Shown: in pieces, positions 51,901 through 61,875 of the stretch
Numbering within the stretch: the stretch's first letter is position 1
How the letters are laid out: the number at the start of each line of letters is the position of its first letter
From: Echinostoma caproni
Lineage: Eukaryota > Platyhelminthes > Trematoda > Plagiorchiida > Echinostomatidae
Direction of reading: 5' to 3'
Length of the DNA: 64,000 nt
Assembly: GCA_900618425.1 (NCBI GenBank)
Contig: UZAN01040020.1
Location: 8,336-72,335, forward strand
The notes under the pieces: model-generated
Seen by the model: the letters and a program-made list of their open reading frames with translations, nothing else
What the model was told of the DNA's origin: nothing
Databases searched by the model: none
Translations under genes and position numbers: made by a program

Positions 51901-54900
51901 ACCGTTTTCCATCGGAACAATATGTGGATACATTGATGAATGTGGCGAATGTGATTGGAAAATCGACAAAATATCAGGTCTTCGGGGAAAAACGTCCATT
52001 CCATAAAAGAAAACGTTGTTTTTTGTTCATTTGAAGTTTGTGACAACTAGTAGATACGATGTTCAATATACATGCAATATGCTATATGGTTCAATCAGTT
52101 AATAAAGACCTACTACCTTGAACAAAAAAGAAAGCAGTGACCTTTTGCAGACGTTATGCACAAGATTTATAACGCATCTTTTTCTCACTCGTTTCTTCAT
52201 TCCATGGAAACCGCGCCTTCGTAGCTAACACAGTCCTATGTGAGTTTTGACATTTTAACCTTTTTTGTGGATTTCTTGTGTTTTTCATCCCCAATCAAAT
52301 AATGCCCACTGAAAGATAAAATGCATTGTTCATAGTGGAGCCGTCTGTTATCAGTCGTCATACCATGGTTTAAAAATATGAGTCCAAGTAATCGAAACAC
52401 GAACGTCTCCACAGACTGGAACATCTGCGGTTTTATTAATTGTTGAGAATTCGTGATGTGAATCACAAATGCGTCTTTTCCATCAAACTGAATGAACCAC
52501 TGTGGTGCGACTGGAAACGACACCGGCATTGTGATAATCTGATTCCTTTTAANTAGTCTACTTGTTTGAAGCGCGGCTCCAGAAATGCGGTTAAAAATAC
52601 CCTATCCCCGAAAGATTCGAAGGATATAATCTTGAGTCTCAGTTTCCATGCTTTGTTTGATGTGCTAATTATATTAAACTAGTTATTTCTGAACAAAAGA
52701 TAGGTTTGTTTCTTCGAATTTCTCCCAATTAGGAATTAAACTGAACAAAATGCACTATTTTATTCATCCACCAAGTGCGCAGAACCAGCATACAAATAAA
52801 TTTAAACCAGCACTTTTTATTGGAATATGTTTTAGCTGTATGAACAGGTACACAAAGCCCAATTCAAACAAAACATGAACTGGTGAAAATATTCGTTCTT
52901 AGTTGTTTAAAATCATACCATCACATCGCAATCATTTGTTCATTCGTCATCCGATGAGGAGAAAAAGCGATCTTGGGAAAGAGAGCATTCCACATCTAAG
53001 AAAAGTAGGATTGGTTTTATAATGATGTCGGGGATAAAACCCACGCAGCTGATTATTTTGGTCTCAAGATGAAAACAAACCTATTCATAATAATGTCTCC
53101 GTAATTATATATATATGTATATATATATAGTGCTTTGCTTGCTAGCGTTGGTGGTCCGGTGGCAAAGATCATCAAATTATCAACCCCGAATGACGGAGGT
53201 TCGAAACACGTTTAATCAACATTGTATCACGGTCTATGCGTTAAAAAAAAGAAAACGAAGAAAAAATTTGATTACAAAACACTGAAAAAGAAGCTGAATT
53301 ACCGATCTGAAACGTTTTATGATTTCCAAATATGATCTACTGATCCCAGTTTACTTCGTCACAACACTACTGATGTTGGCTTTATTCAATATTTAAAAGC
53401 ATCTTACCGTCATTCCGTTTCACTTAGTCTCTTGGTATTCTCAAATAACCACTAAGCCAATCACTTCTAACGATTTGGCTGCATGCGGTAGCAAACCGTC
53501 TGCCCTACCGATTGTGTTTTTGTCATGTTCGTGCTTATTGAAGACAATTTTGCTCTAACAGAACGCACGTTATCAATCCTTTATACTGTACTTTGATAAG
53601 CGTTTTATAATTAACATTGCATCTTTCAGTGGTTTATGTTACCGGAAAACCATATTTCAACAAACATTCCGTGTCAATCACTAGTGAAATGAAAAGAGTG
53701 GGTTCAACCGCATATGTGAAACTACAAACCGAATTATGTCAGACCGTAAGTACAACATATTGCATTGTGAAACAAATGGGAGTTTGTTTGGATGTTTACA
53801 AATATGTATAACAAAAGGGAGTATTTTCTACTGACTATAGAAAATTCATTAGTTCAGAACTAACTCGTACATAATGAAAATATGTTAATCAAGATATACG
53901 TTTTCTGAACGGTTTTGATAAGATCCTTCTGGGATAAATCTACCTTCTTTGCGCCAAACAATGATTACTTCACTACACCCTAGTGATTTGCATATACATG
54001 TCGGTTCATTACTACCCCTCTATAACTTCGTAATCATACTGCCCCGTGTCGTTCGTGTTTCAAAACACCAGTAGTTTGTGCAGAAATAACCTACTGGTAT
54101 TTGGTAACAGAAGTAACACTTGTACAGACTGGCCCTGAGCTTTCTCGGGGAGCCATATCACTTTGTTTCCATAGAAAAACAGAAGTTCTTCAATGACGGT
54201 ACGGTTTCGAAATGTTGCATAAACACATTCGCTTAGTTTCCCCATAAGTCCAAAAGACTACTGAAGAGATTTTTATCACCAGTCATCTTAAATCCTACAC
54301 ATAGTTCTCAGTAACAGGTTTCATTGAATGAAACTATTCCTGTGAGACAGAAAGCACGATGTTCGGCAAGTAGGTCAGCGGGGGGTTGTTGATTTTGACG
54401 AGAAATAACTCCAAAACGTGGTTTAATTTAGTTAACAAACATTGAGCTGACCGTAAACTGATGGAACTAATCTTGCCACAACTTATTCCCATGCTTTTTT
54501 CCTTTTTGTAGGTGGCCTATGGGGTTTCATCGGACTCGGCTCTGTCGAAGAGTTATTCGTCTTGCCAAATCTCTCGAGTTTTATCGGAGAATGTTGAAAC
54601 ACGCCTCGGGTTCAATGGATACGCTTTGAAACAACAGAAATTGGATATCAGATCATCGACATTCTCCAGTCGGCTGAAAAAGGCTATTCTCAGTTATGCA
54701 CCTTCCAGTTTCTACTACTATGGTGTTATAACAAAAATCAATGGTAAGGGTCTGTTGAAAGAAGGCTTATTGCGAGCAGTACGATGTTTTACGAAGAGCA
54801 TTATGATAGACGAACGTTTTCAGCTTTATAAACAACTTGAGTCCTTTTTCATTTATCCTTGATTTATAACAGGTGTAGATCGTAATTGTTTCAACTCCAT

Positions 54901-54955
54901 TTTGAGCAGTGGTCTAATTCTCGTGCTGACAGTTTTCGGAAGGACTACGTTCTAA
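42897..54955 (+). CDS. Gene B: complete micro-exon gene (212 aa)
   Basis: The model has twelve exons: 42897-42939, 43514-43531, 43686-43703, 44032-44061, 44929-44946, 46857-46874, 47738-47767, 48715-48726, 49083-49103, 53630-53745, 54512-54743 and 54873-54955. The coding sum is 639 nt, 212 codons plus stop, with no frame break. The protein has a signal peptide (MIFQLSVSFILSLA, cleavage probably after VQA). A Gly/Tyr/Pro/Asn tract of about 55 residues made only from micro-exons follows (GYPNYS, NPHGSYNQYP, GYYGNG, SYGGYP, NPPGNYPQYP, SSNK, NNSGSYY), then the domain shared with gene A (two conserved cysteines) and a hydrophobic C-terminus. A ninth micro-exon at 47400-47417 has lost its GT donor and is left out. 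Tyr/Gly-rich trematode proteins can be eggshell components, but the hydrophobic tail favours a surface or anchored secreted protein. The match to schistosome MEG architecture is strong; the family name is unknown. Confidence -1.
43514..43531 (+). CDS. Gene B micro-exon, 18 nt, YVQAQY
   Basis: Acceptor TATCAG, donor GTAATT. In context it reads Y-VQAQY. The likely signal-peptidase site (VQA before QY) is carried by this micro-exon rather than by exon 1. Confidence -1.
43686..43703 (+). CDS. Gene B micro-exon, 18 nt, GYPNYS
   Basis: Acceptor CTCCAG, donor GTGAGT; encodes GYPNYS. The exon and its flanking intron sequence are duplicated at 47400, where the donor is mutated. Confidence -1.
44032..44061 (+). 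CDS. Gene B micro-exon, 30 nt, NPHGSYNQYP
   Basis: Unusual TAAG acceptor after a C/T-rich tract, donor GTATGT. It encodes NPHGSYNQYP. The paralogous exon at 47738 uses the same TAAG acceptor. Confidence -1.
44929..44946 (+). CDS. Gene B micro-exon, 18 nt, GYYGNG
   Basis: Acceptor ATTTAG, donor GTGAGT; encodes GYYGNG, symmetric phase 1. Confidence -1.
45421..45540 (+). repeat. tRNA-derived SINE-like repeat, family 1, copy 2
   Basis: Intact A box (TAGCTCAGCTGG) and B box (GGTTCGAATCC). Acceptor-like stem GCCTCG at 45442 pairs with CGAGGC at 45515. The variable region is long and flanks match the 298 copy, so a SINE head is more likely than a working tRNA. It sits in a gene B intron. Confidence -1.
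46857..46874 (+). CDS. Gene B micro-exon, 18 nt, block YGGYP
   Basis: Acceptor TTACAG, donor GTGAGT. In context it reads S-YGGYP; symmetric phase 1. Confidence -1.
47400..47417 (+). pseudogene. Gene B micro-exon with lost donor (GYPGYS)
   Basis: A good acceptor (CACTCAG) and 18 nt in phase encode GYPGYS (first residue Ser after the preceding exon). The donor reads ATGAGT where the paralogous exon at 43686 has GTGAGT. The next downstream GT (GTTAGT) would add 16 nt and break the frame. It is probably skipped in mature RNA. Confidence -1.
47738..47767 (+). CDS. Gene B micro-exon, 30 nt, NPPGNYPQYP
   Basis: TAAG acceptor, donor GTAAGT. It encodes NPPGNYPQYP, the duplicate of the 44032 exon. 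Confidence -1.
48715..48726 (+). CDS. Gene B micro-exon, 12 nt, block SNK
   Basis: Acceptor ATCAG, donor GTAAGT. Only 12 nt, coding four residues (S-SNK in context). It is the smallest exon accepted, supported by both splice sites and phase 1 at each side. Confidence -1.
49083..49103 (+). CDS. Gene B micro-exon, 21 nt, NNSGSYY
   Basis: Acceptor ATCACAG, donor GTAAGT; encodes NNSGSYY. It occupies the same position as the 21-nt gene A exon at 17628. A Penelope-like element begins about 80 bp downstream, in the next intron. Confidence -1.
49185..50440 (+). mobile_element. Penelope-like element in gene B intron
   Basis: The frame 49569-50315 carries the linker (LEYRLSKAISKCFPAAYLRL), a GIY-YIG domain (SARYIGHTTRRLSKRISEH) and the C-terminal IMKPDLSKQ. 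Upstream (49500-49560) the thumb piece ILKKNGYTEASI remains before a stop. The left end 49185-49312 is an inverted copy of the right tail (50260-50430). The reverse transcriptase core is missing. Confidence -1.
50441..53629 (+). other. Gene B intron remainder
   Basis: Apart from the family 3 SINE-like fragment at 53136, no coding or RNA feature was recognised. A TA repeat lies near 53106-53130. Confidence -1.
53136..53215 (+). repeat. SINE-like repeat, family 3, fragment
   Basis: GGTGGTCCGGTGGC, then CATCAAATTATCAACCCCGA and GGTTCGAAACAC. Related to 40115; the tail is lost. Confidence -1.
53630..53745 (+). CDS. Gene B domain exon 1 (116 nt)
   Basis: Phase 1 in, phase 0 out; acceptor CTTTCAG, donor GTAAGT. 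It starts LVYVTGKPYFNKHSV and ends ELCQT, paralogous to gene A exon 20077-20171 but seven codons longer in the middle. Confidence -1.
54512..54743 (+). CDS. Gene B domain exon 2 (232 nt)
   Basis: Phase 0 in, phase 1 out; acceptor TTTGTAG, donor GTAAGG. 77 codons, the same length as the gene A exon. Conserved marks are SDSAL-x-KSY, one cysteine, NVETR-x-G-x-N, LSY-x-PS and YYYG-x-IT. The 129-bp intron that follows is unusually short for this gene. Confidence -1.
54873..54955 (+). CDS. Gene B terminal exon, hydrophobic C-terminus
   Basis: Acceptor ATAACAG, phase 1. It encodes GVDRNCFNSI then LSSGLILVLTVFGRTTF and TAA. The Ser/Gly/Asn-rich stretch before a short hydrophobic end suits a GPI signal; a tail anchor is the alternative. 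Confidence -1.
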
Positions 54956-55989
54956 ATCCAAGTGGTAAGCCGACGGATGTGTATGCGTTCTAAATATCGT
55001 CTGGACTTATAAATTATATCATTCAAGAATTTACATATGGTTGTGGAGTTCATTATCTTCAACATTTTCTTGTCGTTTTTCAGAAACCAAGCACAACAGG
55101 ATAATACGAAATGCGGAATAGGTTTTCTACTTCAAATGAAATATATTGTCAAAAAAATATATATGTTCCATTCGAATCTTTGTTTTTCTTCTTTCAGTCA
55201 AAGTCACCATGTAAACAAATATTCACTTATTTACCTGTCGGATAAAATTTTATTTATCAGCATGTCTTGAAATTTTCAACGTTTGCACTAGTTAACCTGC
55301 AACTTGAAAATTTAGGGTATCGAATTCTGAAGACGTTGTAATGAAATCATTGCTTGGAAAGCATCAAGAGCCATAAATCTTGTCTAAATTCATATCGGGT
55401 GACAAAAGTCACATTATTAAAATAGAAAACCTCATAAAATACCTAAATATATTTGAATAGGTTAGTTCACACGTATACAAAATAAACCAATAGTAGCACC
55501 AGTATTGTGCGTTACTACTCACCTTAGTGGGTAATATGTAAAATAATGCAGCTGGCGGTTTCTTTCAACGATCAAAAATGAACAAGACCGCTTGGACCGA
55601 TTTACTGTGTTCAAAATAGTAACCACGTTTTGTCCCATTCACTCATACTGTGTACTTCCGAGAATTGTGAAGACGTGTTTTAAATGAGATGTCATTTTAT
55701 ACGTATGTCAAATTATCGATATCGTAATTGTAATCTGCAATAATCAACTCTCCTCGACCAAGCACCCTCTTTATTTTACTGGACTATTTGCGTCAACGCA
55801 CAATGAAGCCAAACTGGCGTATCTCCAAGTGATCATAACACCTAGGCATTGAAGACTACAACGACGTGCCTTTTATCATTTGAAACCTAGCATTATTTCC
55901 TTTGAATCCAATAACATCACTTTCTGGATGACAACAAGTTTATGCATACCAGTAGTATAATATCACACACTGGGAGCAAAAATGTGTAG

Positions 55990-56165
55990 GGAAACACGTT
56001 CCGTTTTCCCTACGTACATGCGGACCAGAGGTTTGCACATCACCGTAAAATAAAGACCAGACCTGACAGGAACACAAAAAGTACGCACTGCTGACGAGTT
56101 CCAAACAGGACAAAACAGCTGTCCAGTGCTCTTTGTCGGTCATCACAGACATTTCCATTCCATTA
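55990..56165 (+). repeat. SINE-like repeat, family 2, opposite orientation
   Basis: Reads GACCTGACAGGAACACAAAA, GTACGCACTGCTGACGAGT and CAGTGCTCTTTGTCGGT, the reverse complement of the family 2 copies at 22330 and 58180. Confidence -1.
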
Positions 56166-58179
56166 AATAAATCATTTCTTCCGATTATTCCGGTTTCAAT
56201 AAAGCAAAGCAGATTAAATGAACGACAGACATTTCTTTGATTCCCTTTTTACGTGAAACAGTTACTCTCAAATATAATAATGAGATCAATACTAGTGTAA
56301 TCCATCGTGTCCTCTTCGATCAGTCTGAAGTGGAAAGGGCAGAAACTCAAAGGAAACCAACTCATAAATAGGATCAATATTCCTGCATAATTCATTTTTA
56401 AGCAAACAATTCAGTCACCCAAGCTATCGGGATTTGCGAGTGTGATGCGGAAAGTTGAATTCTACAGAGGATGATAAATCAACTCACTATCAGCTTTCAG
56501 CTATCACTACTCATAAGTAAACGTGAGACAAATATTAGTTGTATTGATGCCAGCTTAGTAGCTTTGTTGCCAGCCCGCCAGCCAGCCCAAACCTGCATGG
56601 AATATCTGTTATAAGTATTTGGAAGCTCTAGCTTTAAATCCATCTTCAGTCAAAGACCTGCTTTCGCTGCTATCAGGATAAAACTGAACCAACTGACTAC
56701 CACTGACGAGGATGCCGGTACAAACTTGAAACTGGGAACTTTTGTCAGAACTGGTATGAGCTGGTAGGTACGGGGAGAGAATACACACCTATTTTGCAAT
56801 AGGTTTGGAGTTCAGAGGGTGAACCGGAGCCCAGTGTTTCCCGACCGTAGAGTTAACTGAAAACTCACAGACTTTTGCGTGAAAATGAAGTCCGATGGAC
56901 ACTCACGCGGAAGTATCAGTCATGACCTTGTTAATCCTTTTGTGAGCACTAGTCACGTGAGTTTCATATTACGACTGCCCCGTTGTTTCCTACAAACCAA
57001 TGAATTTTGCAAGTTGTTTGATTCAAACCTAACTCTGGAAGGAACTTCATTAATTGCAATAGGTTTGCAGCTTCCTTTGTGAATGAAGTTTTCTATCAAC
57101 ATTCAAAGCGTCTTGATTTGATGTCTAGCATTTCAGCATTCGGCTTAAGTGAGGTTCCTGGCATAAATTCACGATAGTGAGCAAGAGGTGACTGATGCTC
57201 AGCGGGTTACTCTTATCGGTTCTTGCAACTACCTAGACAGATTATACTCAAGTTGTGCAATAGTTTTCATTTGAGAACTCGGTTACCACAACGCTGCGAT
57301 CAAGCTGTGATGCGTCATTCGTGCAATTGATTTTCGGCCACGGCCAATCTCGTTTGTGCACATAGATTGGATTTGAACAAACAAATACCGATCGCTTCCG
57401 CAGTGGATAAGATGTACAGACGTAGCGACTAGGATGGGGGAAGGCTGATTCAGGTTTCACTTGGTGATCCGAGTTTGGTAGGTGAGCGAGAATAGCGCTT
57501 CCTGTGACACCTTTTCCACCGCGTTGAAGACAGTGGGGACAATACTCTTCAATCCGTTGAGAGAGTTACCTCGTCGTTCGGTCATTGTAGGATGTGTTAC
57601 AAATGCAGCTGAAGGAATATATAATGATAGATGAGGCCAGTGTAGGTGAACTGTCTTATCGAATGTTCTTATTATTGGTGAACCTGTGAAAACGCATGAC
57701 AACCTGGCTGCATTGAACGTTCCTCTCATACCATTTTGCACAGTAGTTCCGCAAAAGTCATGATAGAACTGGATCCCCGAAGCTCTTCCTTGCAAGTGAA
57801 CTACAGTGTCATGGCAGAAAGAACCAGACAACAATTGTCTAACATAAAATTCATATTTAACTCGCTGAAATTCGCGCAAATAGCTGCGCTGGCTTAGAAC
57901 AAGCGCTCGGATTTCTTTTTTCATAAAGTTAAACATAAAACTAGTCAAAGTGGAGGTTCAGTTGATTGTTTTGAATTCAAAGAAATAACGGGTTGATAGA
58001 ATACAATTCCCTTTGAGTCAGTTTTCGTTCTGTTTCTGGCACTAAACAAACACTGAATCACATTATCTGAAACCAGTTCAACTGCCATAAAATCAGTCGT
58101 AATCAGGTTTCGCGATTGATTTTAACCATACTAATTGACTCCTAATAATAATTTAGAGTATCAAGATTGGGTTACCTCA

Positions 58180-58560
58180 TTCAATTTTTTGGAGGTACCA
58201 GGCACTCTTGATGGTCTTGGGTGTGAATTTCACTCTTTGGCAGATCGTTCATTCCCCAAAAGTTCACGTATTTACATGCGATAAAAATGTTTGTGATAAC
58301 CGACTAATAACATAGGATAGTTGTTCCGTCCTGTTTGGGGGACTTGGTTGCAGTGGAGGTACTGTTTTTGTGTCCCTGTCAGGATTCGAACCGCGAACTT
58401 TCGGGTTAGGACTTCAGACCCTTATCCGTGAGCTACACACGGTTGCGTATAGACGCATTCAACTAGTGAGGACACATCGACTATATAAGGAATGAAATCC
58501 TCAACCAAGACCATCAACCGTACCTGGTGCCCGTAAAAAATTGAATGGATCAATTCAAAT
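58180..58560 (-). repeat. SINE-like repeat, family 2, longest copy
   Basis: Contains all family 2 words: ACCAGGCACTC, TGTTTGTGATAACCGAC, GTGTCCCTGTCAGGATTCGA and ACCGCGAACTTTCGGGTT. It is partly self-inverted: GACCATCAACCGTACCTGGT near 58530 mirrors its start. Confidence -1.
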
Positions 58561-61169
58561 TTACTGCTTCAAAACTTTGGAATAATGATGAAATAATGAG
58601 AATGTTTGACTTGATTTATTTGGGCATTTGATTGTGTACAAAACGAGCTAAGCAAAGCTATCGCGTGAAACAGCAAAGTATGAGCTTAGGCTGATACTTA
58701 AACGTAACCGAAAATTCTCGGGGACAATGTTGGCCAATACCCGTCAATCAATTGTATGTGTTGAGTTAATTTGCTGTACATCTGGAAGACTGATTTAAAA
58801 GCTGAACAGATGAGGTAATTCTTCATGGCAGAAATCGCTTCCCAGTTAAGTTATTGAAAAGGGTTACAGCTCACAGGACCCAATTTCGACACCATGAATC
58901 AAATTGCTTACAATGTGTTTTAGTGTGTCGCAAGTGTGTAAACCTGGGACAGTAATAACCAAATTAATCTCCAGGCAGGCGTTATTGGCCCTAACGCGAA
59001 CTCCAACAGCTTTACGTTGCCTGAGCGTCAAACACATTTCACCACAAGACAAAATTCATATGAAGCAAAGGTAGTGCATACAATCTTGTAGGTCAGCAAA
59101 TCAAGTAATCGATCCGAAATTCACTAAAGATCCAAATCCCAAGTTAAGTGGATGAGCAGTAGTTGAACGAGAGAAGCAAAGGCACGGAAACGTTTTCAGC
59201 AACTTAACTTGCTCTTAGTTGTTTTCGAATTGCCTCTTTATGCTAACCGAGCAACGCACTATGTATAATCTGTTGTTAAAACGGAACAATGAAGCAACGC
59301 ATTAGCTGGTTAACAACATACACAGACTACATGTACGGACTTGTTCGGAAGTCGACCAGTCGATTGCCAAATGAGAAACTATGGACAAAACAAGTGGTAT
59401 GAGCTTGTGTGTGTGATTTGTTTGACGAGAGAGCAACAGCAACAAAACAATGGGTAGGCAAACGTGATGATACTCACAACATCATACAAGAGCGAGAGAG
59501 AAAACATTCGTGATCCTAGACACGTTTGATGACACGGTGACCATAGTCTTCTCCAACGAGGATGCACTTTGAAATGATAGACGTAAATGAGTCTCGCTAA
59601 CGTCACAGTTGGCTATCTGAGTCACCGTGAAACTGATATGCAGCTGCACGAGATGGAAATAGACTGATTCAACTGCACCTCACCCTACCCTGCTCACTTT
59701 CACTTTCCGGTTCAACACAGCTCTCTCTCTATACGTAGCACAAGTTGACGCCTTGGTCGACTGGAACAAAACATCTGCTGAAAATATGGCAGACATATCA
59801 ATAGGTGTCATTCGTTGGTCATCCCGATGAGGACAGATGGAAAAGAGAAAAGCATTGAATCGCTTGATTTTGTTCACCAGAGGAGATCAGGAACTTGATG
59901 AAATGCAATAGGTTGCAAGATAACCGTCATGATAGGTTACAGAGAATAGCAAACCAAGAGCAATCACTTATCAGTGCAGCAAACGAATGTTGCTGATGGT
60001 CCTAAAATCTCAGCCGCCTTAAACCTTCAGCAGACGTTCTTCTCAACACCTCGCGGATCTTGTAAAAGGCAACAGCAAGCTTGCTTAACACATGAACTGT
60101 GATTTAAGTTTTTTCTCATCACCATCTTTGCATTAGTTATAATACATTAATGACGTGAGAAGGTCAAGGTATCAAAAACCTTTGGGGTTCTCAGTGAAAT
60201 GCATTTGATTGTATCGATGTTGGGGAATGAATTAACTGTCAAAAATATTTATGTCTACCAAAGTAAAACAATAACAACACCTTGCTCGTAATTTAATGGG
60301 ACAAAATAGAGCGCATCTCATGAAGGGGATAACATTTTCCAGTTTTAATAATTACTTAGGCGAAGCTGTCTAGCCATTCGTAAAGGAGATGACAAATGTG
60401 GATGGCACTACTTCCAGACTTGGTTCACTAACAGGAATAGTTCTGATGAACCTATAGCTTCGCGGACATTTGGTCCGTGTCAAAGTCTGCTGTATGAGAA
60501 AGGCTAAGATGACTCATTTTGTCGATGAAGACAAGCCCAAATGGCAGTATTTCTTGAAAGTGTCATTTACTTTGTTCAGGAATGTGTCACTTGGGATGAA
60601 GGGTGTACAGAAACGCCGACAAAAGTGTTTCTGTAGGTGAACATAAGCAGAATTGATGAATAAAAAGGGATCCAATTGCAGACGATCTTGTTAGGGTAAT
60701 TGCCTTTAAATGTGAATTTTAATTTTGGTCTATCACGCTAGTTTGAGTCTGACAGGGCCTAGAAAAGAGCAAGTACATGTCTATCACAGGGTTCTACATT
60801 TTCTGGTGTCCCTTTATCAAACGTGTATTCTACAAATAATGTTTGATTTCAACTGTTTTACTTCAAACTCATATTTACACATAACTTCTGTTTTGGGGTC
60901 AGATTATTGATGAAAAGCCGGCTGAGAAACGTACCATCAATTTCGAGTTCGCTCCGCATAGTGTTCAAATGAGAATGAACAGTGTACAATCGATAAAAGG
61001 CTTCAGAATGTCAAAATTCAAGAATTTTGTTCGCCAACCAGGGGGTCGAGCACGCTCGATTGTAAATAACATGCGGTCCTCTGAATAGTATCGATTTGTA
61101 AGTCATAATTATCAAATGTGTTTTCAATGAAAACCTTCTAAGATGGCAAATGTTTCCACCAGCCTATTC

Positions 61170-61260
61170 GATTTTTCATAGGCACCAGGCACTGCTGACG
61201 ATCTTCGATGTGCGTTTCACCTCCTTGGGAGATCGTTCAGCCCTCAGTTCTTCGCTTGAT
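61170..61260 (-). repeat. SINE-like repeat, family 2, fragment
   Basis: Only the distal part remains: CACCAGGCACTGCTGACGAT and the following GGGAGATCGTTCAG. Confidence -1.
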
Positions 61261-61757
61261 TTTTTGGAGATATTTTTGTAACGGGCTTTTCATGCTTTGA
61301 CACATTTCTATAACACATGGATGCTATAACGTCAAAAAAGGCTGCAAATCAGTCCTGCCGCTCAACCTCGATGCGATTGAACAGCGAAACCTTTCCAGAG
61401 GGAACAATACGCATGAAAATTTTCATATTTCTACGCAATTCACGTCCCCTAATCTGGCGGTTGAAATGTAAAAATCCGGACTGCTGACATTTTTATGCCT
61501 CTCGGCAAAATACAGGCAAGAATAATTGAACCATTCACGTCTGGACTTGACGGACGGAAAACACTCGACAGTTTTCCAGCTGTTAGATTCATCAAATCTG
61601 TCTATGTTTAGAGGTTAGGATATCGCTGGCACAGCAAGGTATCACACAAACAGTATATTTGAATAATGCATACAGTTCACTTAGCCCATAATTGTCAATT
61701 AACTTAAAAATCCCGTTCATACTTGCTTTTATCACCACAGGTATTTTAATTATCAGT

Positions 61758-61768
61758 GTAAATAAATA
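61758..61768 (+). promoter_or_regulatory. Candidate TATA-like element of gene C
   Basis: TAAATAAATAG lies 50-60 bp before the gene C ATG, comparable in position and form to TATATAAGTAG before gene B. Weak evidence. Confidence -1.
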
Positions 61769-61817
61769 GCATGACGGTCAGAACTCAGTTTTAGTTGGCG
61801 AAACAACGTGTAACATA

Positions 61818-61875
61818 ATGGTCAACATGCTTCACCTACTTCCGCTTGTCCTGTTAGCTACCTCGGAAACGGCAG
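61818..61875 (+). CDS. Gene C exon 1, signal peptide
   Basis: Encodes MVNMLHLLPLVLLATSETA plus one base; donor GTAATT in phase 1, the same phase as gene B exon 1. The hydrophobic core LLPLVLLA supports secretion. Confidence -1.

Larger units (their letters stand above)
54956..61817. other. Spacer between genes B and C
   Basis: Three family 2 repeats were recognised (55990, 58180, 61170). An unassigned minus-strand ORF of 163 codons lies at 57457-57948. The rest shows no recognisable gene or micro-exon of the right phase. Confidence -1.

Noticed and set aside
52222..52227. Six-base micro-exon between an ACACAG acceptor and a GTGAGT donor in a gene B intron
   Set aside because: Such matches are expected by chance in long introns and there is no block similarity to support it.
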